Source: CAZIVP01 sp964542915
Lineage (GTDB): Bacteria > Calditrichota > Calditrichia > Calditrichales > Calditrichaceae
Direction: 5' to 3'
Assembly: GCA_964542915.1 (NCBI GenBank)
Contig: CAZIVP010000003.1
Location: 310,001 to 374,000, forward strand
DNA: 64,000 bases
Shown here: positions 45,971 through 53,878 of the stretch, in pieces
How positions within the stretch are numbered: the first letter of the stretch is position 1
Layout: each line of letters opens with the position of its first letter
Position numbers and translations under genes: made by a program
Notes under the pieces: model-generated
Databases searched by the model: none
Seen by the model: only the letters and a program-made list of their open reading frames with translations
What the model was told of the DNA's origin: nothing

Positions 45971-46021
45971 TTACCGGTTATCCTTCTTTACAACGTTTTC
46001 CGTGAGCACATTGCCTCCCAT
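45971..46021 (-). CDS. Possible 16-aa leader ORF
   Basis: From ATG (46021) to TAA (45973-45971), encoding MGGNVLTENVVKKDNR. GAGGGAG lies 7 nt before the ATG, and the stop codon abuts the ATG of the GNAT/sulfotransferase gene. The ribosome-binding site of that gene lies inside this frame, so the short ORF may couple its translation. It may equally be chance. Confidence 0.25.
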   Translation of the reverse strand: MGGNVLTENVVKKDNR

Positions 46022-46074
46022 CGACTCACTCCCTCACGTTTAACTTTTTACTTTTATTTGAATCCTGATTTTAT

Positions 46075-46956
46075 TTACCTCAAAAAGTTCATGATATTCA
46101 TCTGACTGATATGCGCTGCGGATTGCAGGGCGGCCTGATAGGCAAATTCTTCGTTTTTCATCCGTACCAGCGCTTCTTCCAGTTTAACATCTTCTTCCTG
46201 GGAAATATAGCTGCGCAGATCTTCGTCGCTGCGCATTAAGCGATTTTCCACGGCTTTTAGTTGTGTACTCAGGGAGCCGCCCCGCGTTGTGATGTTGAAG
46301 AGATTCTCTTTAGCGGTCGTTAAATTTTCCATAGCGTTTTGTATTTGGCTCGTATCGTTATTTTCCAGGCCCCGTATCAATTGCGAAAGCGAATCGAAGA
46401 CGCCCGTGTCCATGATCTCCTGTCCGTGCACGTTTACGGTTAGCTCCATATCTTCCGATACTTTACGCTTGATGGCGCCTTCGTTCCCGCTGTAGGTAAC
46501 GGTGGTTCCGCTGAGCGTGAACGGTTGGTCGTTCTTGGTGTTCGTGCCGGCAAACTGGCTTTTACCCAAATATTTGGAATTCGCCAGCGCCACGGCCTCG
46601 TCCAGAATACCACGCACATTATGGGCCAGCGTTTGGCGTAATTCTCCATCGGCCGATCCGTCGGCGCCCTGTGCCGCTATATCTTTGGCCTGCAATACCA
46701 AATCCTGAAATTGCTCCATTATATGCGTTGTGGAATCGATCCAACCGCGGGCGTTTTGCACATTATTCATAAATTGTCCGTTTTGCGCCAGGGCAAGCCT
46801 ATAACGCGCGATTCTTGAAAAGCCGACCGGATCATCGGAAGCGGTGCGCACTTTTTTCTGGGAGGCGACGGCTTCCTGTATATCGTGCAGCCGGTCGCGG
46901 TTGATATTCACATATTGCAGCGTACTGCGTACAATCATGGATTGGGTAATGCGCAT
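46075..46956 (-). CDS. flgL: Flagellar hook-associated protein 3 (HAP3, hook-filament junction)
   Basis: 293 residues. N-terminal helix ITQSMIVRSTLQYVN and KVRTASDDPVGFSRIARYR (about 36-54) match the conserved flagellin-like D0/D1 region of FlgL. The C-terminus (EALVRMKNEEFAYQAALQSA) forms the paired helix that closes the coiled core. FlgL is exported through the flagellar export gate and sits between FlgK and the filament. Starts 15 bp after flgK. Its short variable middle domain makes it close to minimal length. The five glycan genes follow on the same strand. Confidence 0.93.
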   Translation of the reverse strand: MRITQSMIVRSTLQYVNINRDRLHDIQEAVASQKKVRTASDDPVGFSRIARYRLALAQNGQFMNNVQNARGWIDSTTHIMEQFQDLVLQAKDIAAQGADGSADGELRQTLAHNVRGILDEAVALANSKYLGKSQFAGTNTKNDQPFTLSGTTVTYSGNEGAIKRKVSEDMELTVNVHGQEIMDTGVFDSLSQLIRGLENNDTSQIQNAMENLTTAKENLFNITTRGGSLSTQLKAVENRLMRSDEDLRSYISQEEDVKLEEALVRMKNEEFAYQAALQSAAHISQMNIMNFLR

Positions 46957-46971
46957 TGTTTGATCTTACTC

Positions 46972-48303
46972 CTATTTTAGACTTAATACCGTTTCCACCA
47001 TTTCATCAACCGTATTGACAATTCGAGCCGCCGCTTCATAGGCTTGTTCATACTGGACCATACGGGTCATCTCTTCATCGAGTGAAATGCCCGTAACCGA
47101 CTCTTTTTGATTTTTCAATTGCTGAACAATGAGCTCCTGACTTTCGCGGGCAAAGGTGGTCTCTTCGATGCTGTTGCCAAGCTGAGTGTACATGGCGTTG
47201 AGAAAATTACCGGCTGTATTGCCGCTAACAAATTTCCTGAACTGGAGATCGGAAATCGCCTGAGCCGCACTGCCGCTGCCCTCGCCTTCGCCCGGATTAC
47301 GACTTGCGATAAGCGCCGGCGTATCGACAATGGCGGGATTCACGATTAAATCCGCAGCGCTGTTAATATGTTCACTAAAAAACGGAATGCCGCTGCTGCC
47401 GTCCGTATTAACCCCGTTCTTGTGGAGGCTATTCACCTGTGCGGCAATGTGTTGCGCCAATTGATCAAGCTTATCCACGTAGGCCGGTAGCTGTTCGTTG
47501 TGCACATCCATCAGTGCGCTCAGTTCACCGGATTGCGGCGTAATCGCTCGATCCAAATTGTCCACAAGCAATTGAGCACGGGTTTGACCGTCCTGTTCCC
47601 TGAATGTGATCCGGAGCTCGTTTACCTGATTATCCGAAATCAGAACCAGACCCTGGGTAAGCACTTTCACTTCGCCGTTGTCCGATTCCTTCACCTTAAT
47701 ATCCATGATCTTTGACAATTCGCCTAAGATTTGATCACGTTGATCGAGCAACGCCGCTGAATCTTTACGGCGTAATTCCTTGTTTATTTGATTAAGCCGG
47801 TTCAGCTTCAGATTGATATTATCAACGTCGTTGTGTAATTCGGGGCGCATTTCCTGCCTTATTTTATTCAGAGCGGCGTGCTGACGTTTAAAGGTATTGG
47901 CAAGCATTACGGCTTTGTCTTTAACGATTGTACGGGCATATTCACTTTCAGGATCATTGGCCAGATCGCCCCAGGCATTCCAGAACTGGTTCAACACGCT
48001 TGCAAGGCTGGCCTCGGTGTTCTCCGCGAAGATATTTTCCATCTGTTGGAGCATCATCTCCGACGCTTCATATTGTCCCAAGTCCTGTTGGGCGCTCCAG
48101 AGTTGTTGCTGGGCAATCTGGCTGCGCATACGCTCGCTCATGTTCCAGCCCATACCGGCCGCCGTTAAGCGCGACAAATCCACCCGGCGGCGCGCGTAAT
48201 GCTCGTTATTGGCATTGGATACATTGCCGGCCGTCGTATTAATGGCGGATTGGTAAGAGAGTAAGGTTCGTTTGCCCAGTTCAAAGATGCGGGAGATCGT
48301 CAT
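46972..48303 (-). CDS. flgK: Flagellar hook-associated protein 1 (HAP1)
   Basis: 443 residues from the ATG at 48303; a longer frame from a TTG at 48318 is rejected because GAGAGG lies 7 nt before the ATG. N-terminus MTISRIFELGKRTLLSYQSA, then INTTAGNVSNANNEHYARRR, is the FlgK/FlgE-type rod-hook signature. The C-terminus has GISLDEEMTRMVQYEQAYEA and AARIVNTVDEM, diagnostic for FlgK. It forms the first junction ring on the hook. FlgN, its chaperone, is encoded immediately upstream. Shorter than enterobacterial FlgK (about 550), the variable domain being reduced. Confidence 0.95.
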   Translation of the reverse strand: MTISRIFELGKRTLLSYQSAINTTAGNVSNANNEHYARRRVDLSRLTAAGMGWNMSERMRSQIAQQQLWSAQQDLGQYEASEMMLQQMENIFAENTEASLASVLNQFWNAWGDLANDPESEYARTIVKDKAVMLANTFKRQHAALNKIRQEMRPELHNDVDNINLKLNRLNQINKELRRKDSAALLDQRDQILGELSKIMDIKVKESDNGEVKVLTQGLVLISDNQVNELRITFREQDGQTRAQLLVDNLDRAITPQSGELSALMDVHNEQLPAYVDKLDQLAQHIAAQVNSLHKNGVNTDGSSGIPFFSEHINSAADLIVNPAIVDTPALIASRNPGEGEGSGSAAQAISDLQFRKFVSGNTAGNFLNAMYTQLGNSIEETTFARESQELIVQQLKNQKESVTGISLDEEMTRMVQYEQAYEAAARIVNTVDEMVETVLSLK

Positions 48304-48314
48304 GACGTCGCCTC

Positions 48315-48851
48315 TCAAATGTTACAATTTACCAGACTTTTAGCCCGGGCATTGCCGCCTTTTACGCCCTGTTTATTATAGGTATCGATCGCATTATCAT
48401 CGACGGGATAGATGATTCCGATCCGCTCTTTCAGCATCGATAATGATAAAGCGATGAGCCGTTTGTTTTCGGCATTTTTTCGTACGATACGCTCGAGTGC
48501 ATCATTAAGCCGATTTTCAAGAGCCTTCCAGCCGTAATCAGCTTGAGCGCCAAAGCGTCGGATAAAGTCGCTTAACGATACCGGTTGGCCCGGGAGCGCA
48601 TTTTGATTGAACATATTCCTGATTAAGTCTTGCCGGCGGTGATTGAGACGATTGGCTTTTCGGATGACCATCTGTTCCGTACCGGTGAGTGTTTCAATGG
48701 TTTCCACTTCATTATCCACAATGGCCTTTTGTTTCTGCTCCAGGGTTTCAGCCAGGTAATCGTAGGCCGAGACCTCTTCCCACAGAATTTGATACAGTTC
48801 ATCCATCAGTAACATCCGATCACCATCCCGGCTTTGCTCATCCCTCTTCAT
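48315..48851 (-). CDS. flgN: Flagellar export chaperone FlgN
   Basis: 178 residues, mostly helical. LYQILWEEVSAYDYLAETLE (about 19-38) and the following QKQKAIVDNEVETIETLTGT match the FlgN family, which binds FlgK and FlgL C-termini and brings them to the export gate. Position right before flgK-flgL supports this. The start overlaps flgJ by 14 bp; Met13 or Met16 (MLLMDELYQ) are alternatives. The C-terminal part is weakly conserved, as usual. Confidence 0.82.
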   Translation of the reverse strand: MKRDEQSRDGDRMLLMDELYQILWEEVSAYDYLAETLEQKQKAIVDNEVETIETLTGTEQMVIRKANRLNHRRQDLIRNMFNQNALPGQPVSLSDFIRRFGAQADYGWKALENRLNDALERIVRKNAENKRLIALSLSMLKERIGIIYPVDDNAIDTYNKQGVKGGNARAKSLVNCNI

Positions 48852-49233
48852 GGCTATTCCCTTCCGATTTTACATTTAGAGCTCCATGTGTATTTAAATT
48901 GTTTTTCAGCTGTTCGATGGCCCGCATATCTTCCGGTTGAATGGAGTTATAAAAGAAACGTGCCAGTCCGATGCCGCCTTCATTAGCCAGGGCCTTACCC
49001 ATCACCGAACTGAACATCATATTGGCCATATTGCTTTTGTCGTGCTCTCCTGATTTGGGGATGGTTTTTTCCATTGCTTTTATCACATAGCTGAGAAAGA
49101 GACCTTCCAGTTCCCGGGCGCTTTCCCATAATTTGTCGTCTTCCGTTTTTGCCGTCGGCTCTTGTTTCTTTTGTTGTTGCTGCGCATCCGCCAGTTTGTG
49201 AAATGTCGTGTTGTTGATCGTCGATCCTTCCAT
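48838..49233 (-). CDS. flgJ: Rod-capping protein, FlgJ N-terminal type (no muramidase domain)
   Basis: 131 residues. The Rod-binding domain is clear: LWESARELEGLFLSYVIKAM (about 34-53), NMANMMFSSVMGKALANEGG and GLARFFYNSI. It caps rod assembly in the periplasm. Unlike enterobacterial FlgJ there is no C-terminal peptidoglycan hydrolase, so a separate enzyme must open the wall. Short form as found in many phyla. Between flgI (9 bp gap) and flgN (14 bp overlap). Confidence 0.9.
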   Translation of the reverse strand: MEGSTINNTTFHKLADAQQQQKKQEPTAKTEDDKLWESARELEGLFLSYVIKAMEKTIPKSGEHDKSNMANMMFSSVMGKALANEGGIGLARFFYNSIQPEDMRAIEQLKNNLNTHGALNVKSEGNSHEEG

Positions 49234-49242
49234 AATGTTATC

Positions 49243-50379
49243 CTAATTGATGATCAGTTTGGCGCGTAATGCGCCGGCCTGTTTAATGGACTGGAAAATG
49301 GCAATGATATCCCGCGGCGTAAGTCCCAGCGTATTCAAAGCCGACGCCAGATCGCTTACCGTTGTGGTTTCATCGATCACAGCGGTCTTGCTTTGACTGT
49401 CCTCTACCCGTGTTTCGGTGACGCGCGTCGCTACGGTTTGCCCCGCCGAACTGAACGGTGCGGGCTGAGAAATGACCGGTGCACTCCGGGTATGGATGGT
49501 CAGATTCCCGTGCGAAATCATCACCTCCCCGATCGTTACATTACCGCCGGCGACAATAGTGCCGGTTCGTTCGTTAATGACCACCCGCGCTTCCACATCG
49601 GCTTCCACGGCTAAGGTTTCCACACTTGCGATAAACGAAACCGCCTGCGCCTGGGTTTGCGCCGTATCGGGAAAATACAGGTGTACCAGTCCCGGACTGA
49701 TGGGCTGAGCATATTTGCTATCGGAAACTGCGCGGCCGAGTACGCTGTTGATTTTACCGGCGATGCGGCGGGCGGTGCTGAAATCCGGTTCCACCAGGTA
49801 AAGATTCACCGGCTTTTCCATGTTAAAGTTTTGATCGGGCGGAGCTACGGTTAAATAACCGCCGTTCGGTACGCGTCCCACCAATGCGTGGTTACGGCGC
49901 AATTGCTCGCCGGCGCCCGTTTCGATATTAAATCCTCCGATGGAAACCGCGCCCTGCGCCATGGCAAACTGCTGACCGTTTTCGGTCAACAAAGGCGTCA
50001 TCAGCAGAATGCCGCCCTCCAGACTGGTTGCGTCGCCAAGGGATGACACTGTAACATCAAATTTAGAGCCGGTACGGCTGAACGCCGGAACGTTGGCCGT
50101 GACCATTACGGCCGCCACATTACGCGTCCGCAACTGTTTTTTGGGGATCGTTACCCCGAATCGTTCCAACATATTGCTGATGGATTGCACCGTAAATACG
50201 GCGCCGCGACTGCCGGTGGAACGATCGCCGGTGCCGCCCAATCCAACCACCAGACCATAACCGATGAGCGTAGTCGGATTGCTGTTCTCAATGGTCACAA
50301 TATCTTTAATGCGCACTTCCGCCGCCAAGATCGATGGAGCAAGTAAGAGTAGGATCAGGATATTATACATCTTTTTCAT
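49243..50379 (-). CDS. flgI: Flagellar P-ring protein
   Basis: 378 residues. The signal peptide ends near residue 19 (LLLAPSILAAE). Landmarks: RIKDIVTIENSNPTTLIGYG, LVVGLGGTGDRSTGS, RTRNVAAVMVTANVPAFSR, GSKFDVTVSSLGDATSLEGG, and the C-terminal TVSDLASALNTLGLTPRDII. It forms the P-ring, the bushing around the rod in the peptidoglycan, with FlgA as its chaperone. Presence indicates a diderm envelope. Normal length. Starts 20 bp after flgH. Confidence 0.97.
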   Translation of the reverse strand: MKKMYNILILLLLAPSILAAEVRIKDIVTIENSNPTTLIGYGLVVGLGGTGDRSTGSRGAVFTVQSISNMLERFGVTIPKKQLRTRNVAAVMVTANVPAFSRTGSKFDVTVSSLGDATSLEGGILLMTPLLTENGQQFAMAQGAVSIGGFNIETGAGEQLRRNHALVGRVPNGGYLTVAPPDQNFNMEKPVNLYLVEPDFSTARRIAGKINSVLGRAVSDSKYAQPISPGLVHLYFPDTAQTQAQAVSFIASVETLAVEADVEARVVINERTGTIVAGGNVTIGEVMISHGNLTIHTRSAPVISQPAPFSSAGQTVATRVTETRVEDSQSKTAVIDETTTVSDLASALNTLGLTPRDIIAIFQSIKQAGALRAKLIIN

Positions 50380-50399
50380 AATGATGCTTCCACAAGTTA

Positions 50400-51014
50400 T
50401 TATTGAAAAACAAAATAACCGGCGCCAGCAGCAACCATAAGACCGCCCACCGCATACGTTAACACTTTACTGATCGTACCGGGTTTGAGAAAACGGTTTG
50501 TGATGCCGCTTTTGCGATACGTGATTTGCGCGTCGGCGATTTCATAGGAAAAAATAGTGTTATCGGTGGATATATCGCGGGGGCGAATGTAGCCCTGTAA
50601 TTTCATCACATTCTCCGAGCCGTTAACGCCGAGTTGCCGTTCGCCTTTTATTTTAAACATACCGCCCTGCGTTTCTTCGATGATGCGGACGGTAATACGG
50701 CCGGTCAACTGATCCTTTTGTTCGGTTCCGTCCGTGCCGCTGTGATTGGAGGACATGGAACTGGATCCGCCGAAAACCGGTAAGAAATCCGACAGATTGC
50801 CGCTGCTTGAAGCGCCCGCTTCAAAACCGGAATTGGAACTGCTGCGACTTTTGGATTCCCGGGATGCATTGGCCGATTCGGCGATAATGACCGACAACAC
50901 ATCGCCCACCTGTGCGGCTTTTATATCGGAAAAGAGCGACCGGGATTGTTGAGCTGCTGCCGTTTGCATGCACAATAACACGGCTGCGACAATTAAAATG
51001 ATTTTTCGGATCAT
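50400..51014 (-). CDS. flgH: Flagellar L-ring protein (atypical ends)
   Basis: 204 residues. Core landmarks: SLFSDIKAAQVGDVLSVIIA (about 25-44), ESANASRESKSRSSSNSG, LTGRITVRIIEETQGGMFKI, KGERQLGVNGSENVMKLQGY and IRPRDISTDNTIFSYEIADA. It forms the outer-membrane L-ring. Two odd points. The signal sequence (LIVAAVLLCMQTAAAQ) lacks a proper lipobox, whereas FlgH is usually a lipoprotein. The C-terminus ends in a hydrophobic stretch (VLTYAVGGLMVAAGAGYFVF, about 184-203) instead of the usual polar end. Overlaps flgA by 4 bp (ATGA). Confidence 0.93.
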   Translation of the reverse strand: MIRKIILIVAAVLLCMQTAAAQQSRSLFSDIKAAQVGDVLSVIIAESANASRESKSRSSSNSGFEAGASSSGNLSDFLPVFGGSSSMSSNHSGTDGTEQKDQLTGRITVRIIEETQGGMFKIKGERQLGVNGSENVMKLQGYIRPRDISTDNTIFSYEIADAQITYRKSGITNRFLKPGTISKVLTYAVGGLMVAAGAGYFVFQ

Positions 51015-51736
51015 GGATAGTCCTCCTGTTGAACAACAACCAGTTCGGACGACCGAACTTTGGCCTGCAGTCGTTCGCCTTTCGGTTCGCTTTTGATTTG
51101 TATTATGTCGCCAACGGCGCCGTCTTCCCGCGCGACGCCCTTCGTTTTAATTACGAGATGTCCGGCATAGATATTGACCTGAACACGATCGCCGCGGGAT
51201 ATCGTCGGCGGATGTCGTATCAGATCACGACGGATAACCGTACCCCTTCGAATGAGGCGTTTCGTCTGCTGACCGGCAACCTCCGCCTTGTTGCGACAGA
51301 CACCCTCCCAATTGCGATCGATCAAACGCGCTTCCGTTGTAAGCATGTGCTCAGCGACCAATTGCATGCGTCCGATTTTTTGTTCGGCAACTACAACCCT
51401 CGCCCGTATGGCTGCATTCACCGTTACCGGAAATTTTTCCAGAAGCTCGCCCGACTGTAACACTTCCGCCCACAAGGTTTGGAATCCGAGGCGTTTTGTA
51501 CTTCGTTGCGAATAGACCCGGATTTCAACCGCGGATTCGGACGCTACTCTTCGGTTTTGCGGCAGCCGCAGATACTTAATCTGTAATTGTTCGTCCTCCA
51601 CCCCGAATGCGCGGCGAAAGTAACGTTCGACCTCCGCCTTAACACGATCCTGTAAGCCGGATGCCGCGGCATTGTGCACGGAAATCACACATACGAACAA
51701 CAACAGAAGGTATCGTAACATTCGGTACGATTGCAT
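51011..51736 (-). CDS. flgA: Flagellar P-ring assembly chaperone
   Basis: 241 residues. The signal peptide ends about residue 25 (VISVHNAAAS). After a divergent N-terminal domain, the SAF/FlgA C-terminal domain is clear: RLIRRGTVIRRDLIRHPPTI, GDRVQVNIYAGHLVIKTKGV, AREDGAVGDIIQIKSEPKGE and RLQAKVRSSELVVV. It binds periplasmic FlgI and promotes P-ring polymerisation. Sits between flgG (8 bp gap) and flgH (4 bp overlap), the usual order outside the Enterobacteria. Confidence 0.9.
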   Translation of the reverse strand: MQSYRMLRYLLLLFVCVISVHNAAASGLQDRVKAEVERYFRRAFGVEDEQLQIKYLRLPQNRRVASESAVEIRVYSQRSTKRLGFQTLWAEVLQSGELLEKFPVTVNAAIRARVVVAEQKIGRMQLVAEHMLTTEARLIDRNWEGVCRNKAEVAGQQTKRLIRRGTVIRRDLIRHPPTISRGDRVQVNIYAGHLVIKTKGVAREDGAVGDIIQIKSEPKGERLQAKVRSSELVVVQQEDYP

Positions 51737-51744
51737 CGCTATTT

Positions 51745-52533
51745 TTACCGTTTGAGATTATTGGTCATCGACATTAATTCATCGGCAGTTTTAACCGCTT
51801 TGGAGTTAACCTCATAGGCACGTTGCGCGACGATTAACTTGATCATTTCCTGGGCGATATCCACATTGGATTTTTCCAGATAGCCCTGAACCAGTCTTCC
51901 CATAGCCCCTTCCGAGGGCAAACCGAATACCGGCTGGCCCGACGCTTCGGTTACTTCATAAAGATTACTGCCGCGCGCTTTCAGACCGGCGGGATTCATG
52001 AAGCTGACCAATTCGATCTGACCGAGTTCTTCCGGCTGGTTCTGCCCTTCCAACATAACCGATACAACACCGTCCTGACTGATATTAATACTATTGGTCG
52101 TCTCCGGTATCGTTATCTCGGGAAAAATTTTGAGTCCGGCGTTGGTAACCAACTGGCCGTCCGAGTTGATTTTCAGAGCGCCGTCTCGGGTGTACGCATA
52201 ACTGCCGTCCGAAAGCTCAACCTGGATAAAACCCTTGCCGTCAATTGCCACATCCAGAGGATTGCCGGTTTCGGAGATATTGCCCTGCGAGAAGGAGCGA
52301 TAAGTGGCGATGGGACGGTTGCCCAATCCGATCTGGATATGCCCCGGCTTTTCAAGCCCGTTACGACGGTTGGTTTCTCCCGATTCGATGGTTTCGTATA
52401 AGAGGTCCTGAAATTCGACCGAGCTTTTCTTGAATCCATTTGTATTGACATTGGCCAGGTTGTTGGAAATAACATCCACATTTAGTTTTTGCGCCGTCAT
52501 ACCAAGCGCGGCCGTTTTTAATGCTCGCAACAT
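51745..52533 (-). CDS. flgG: Distal rod protein
   Basis: 262 residues, the usual FlgG length. N-terminal LKTAALGMTAQKLNVDVISN and NLANVNTNGFKKSSVEFQDL; YETIESGETNRRNGL is the FlgG-specific loop. GNPLDVAIDGKGFIQVELSD and the C-terminal AYEVNSKAVKTADELMSM finish the signature. Forms the distal rod, exported by the flagellar type III system. Starts 15 bp after flgF. Confidence 0.96.
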   Translation of the reverse strand: MLRALKTAALGMTAQKLNVDVISNNLANVNTNGFKKSSVEFQDLLYETIESGETNRRNGLEKPGHIQIGLGNRPIATYRSFSQGNISETGNPLDVAIDGKGFIQVELSDGSYAYTRDGALKINSDGQLVTNAGLKIFPEITIPETTNSINISQDGVVSVMLEGQNQPEELGQIELVSFMNPAGLKARGSNLYEVTEASGQPVFGLPSEGAMGRLVQGYLEKSNVDIAQEMIKLIVAQRAYEVNSKAVKTADELMSMTNNLKR

Positions 52534-52548
52534 ATATACACTCCCCGT

Positions 52549-53265
52549 TTAGCTATATGAACCGATTTTATTGACTGCGTTTTTCAGCACTTCATCCATG
52601 GTTCGGACGGTGCGCTGGACGCTCTCAAACTGACGCTGAACTTCGATCAGCGCCATCATCTCTTCGGCGGGATTAACGTTCGATCCTTCCAAAAAACCCT
52701 GGCGAACGACGGCATCGCTCGCTTCGATTTCCATGGCACCGCGCCCTGCCCTGAAAAGGCTATTGCCGATCTTTTGCAGGGCGGCGCTATTTTCAAAATC
52801 GCTTATCAACAATTTGCCGACCGCTTGATCATCCGCGTAAATCTCGCCTTTCTCGGTAATGGTCAAAGAATCGGGCATAGCGCCCTGCGGTGTCAAGACA
52901 TTAATCAGACCGCCTTCGCCCAGCACGGGCAAGTTCGCCCCATTGCGAAGGAAACCGTCCTGATCCACCTGAAAATGACCTTCACGTGTGTAAGCGAGGC
53001 CCTCAGGCATCTCCACCACAAAAAAGCCGCTTCCGGTGATGGCGCAGTCCAGTGGGTTGCCGGTATCGTGCAATTGGCCTGCTTCAAAGTCGGTAACCTG
53101 CCGGACTTTCGCAGGCGCATTCATTTCATCTTTAAGGGCTTCGAAAAAGAGCCGGTCCTTTTTAAAACCGTCGGTATTGATATTGGACAGATTGTTGGAA
53201 ACAACATTATTTTTCTGCATCTGCCCCACTAAAGCCTGTTTTAGCAACGGTAAATTGATATTCAT
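52549..53265 (-). CDS. flgF: Proximal rod protein
   Basis: 238 residues. FlgF/FlgG family: NNVVSNNLSNINTDGFKKDR (about 19-38), DTGNPLDCAITGSGFFVVEM and VNPAEEMMALIEVQRQFESV. It is shorter than and distinct from FlgG next door, with the FlgG loop absent, so FlgF is the best name. First gene of flgF-G-A-H-I-J-N-K-L. AGGAGG lies 6 nt before the ATG and a sigma-54-type promoter lies at 53298-53313, about 33 bp upstream. Confidence 0.88.
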   Translation of the reverse strand: MNINLPLLKQALVGQMQKNNVVSNNLSNINTDGFKKDRLFFEALKDEMNAPAKVRQVTDFEAGQLHDTGNPLDCAITGSGFFVVEMPEGLAYTREGHFQVDQDGFLRNGANLPVLGEGGLINVLTPQGAMPDSLTITEKGEIYADDQAVGKLLISDFENSAALQKIGNSLFRAGRGAMEIEASDAVVRQGFLEGSNVNPAEEMMALIEVQRQFESVQRTVRTMDEVLKNAVNKIGSYS

Positions 53266-53297
53266 CGCTTCCTCCTTCGGTCTCTGTTGCCCCTTCC

Positions 53298-53313
53298 TGC
53301 AAATTGAATGCCA
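53298..53313 (-). promoter_or_regulatory. Sigma-54 promoter of the flgF operon
   Basis: Minus-strand TGGCATTCAATTTGCA: the invariant GG and GC are separated by exactly 10 nt, with TGGCA and TTGCA flanks matching the -24/-12 consensus at all but one position. The predicted start (about 53288) gives a leader of about 22 nt holding AGGAGG before flgF. Confidence 0.75.
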
Positions 53314-53878
53314 TACGTATTTCTCCCCCTCATACCCCGATTGTTTGTGACAATATATATTTATTTTTATTGAATTTATAAATTATTGTTTGAACACCTT
53401 TATGGCATATTCCGGTGCAACAGCAGCGCAGAGCCCGGAGGGACGGGAAGGGATTAACAGGCGGCCGGAAGTTTTTACCGCATAATGGCATGGGTATGTT
53501 AATTTGAACGGGTTTGATCGAATCGCGGGGTTTATCTTATCCGCTTTGTTTTAATTCAACCGCAGAGGGACGATCATTGAAGGAACTGCTACGTTCCAGA
53601 AAGAATCGGGAAGGCGACATTTGTTTTAAAATTTCTTTTTTGTAGCGACCGATCCCATCAAAGAGCCCGTATTCATAGAAAGGCGAATCCGGATATTGGA
53701 ACGGCCGTATCTTTTACGACAAAATATTACAAATACACATTGGCGCCGATGGAACTGTATGCAAATTTCCGCCCCGCATCCGGGTTTAATATTTTGGTGT
53801 AAAGGTAACTTTATAGCGGGGAGCGACCTTTGAATTCGAGACGATTTAAGATCGCCGGAAAACGAACGTAGGCGACAA
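53314..53878. other. Intergenic gap between the two flagellar operons
   Basis: About 565 bp upstream of the sigma-54 promoter and downstream of the PAS kinase. It is the expected location for enhancer (activator-binding) sites for sigma-54, but I cannot identify one by eye. A frame on the minus strand here is Arg/Cys-rich and looks spurious. No RNA gene or repeat recognised. Confidence 0.4.

Noticed and set aside
46972..48318. flgK start at 48318 (TTG)
   Set aside because: A GAGAGG site 7 nt before the ATG at 48303 and the normal FlgK N-terminus favour the shorter form.
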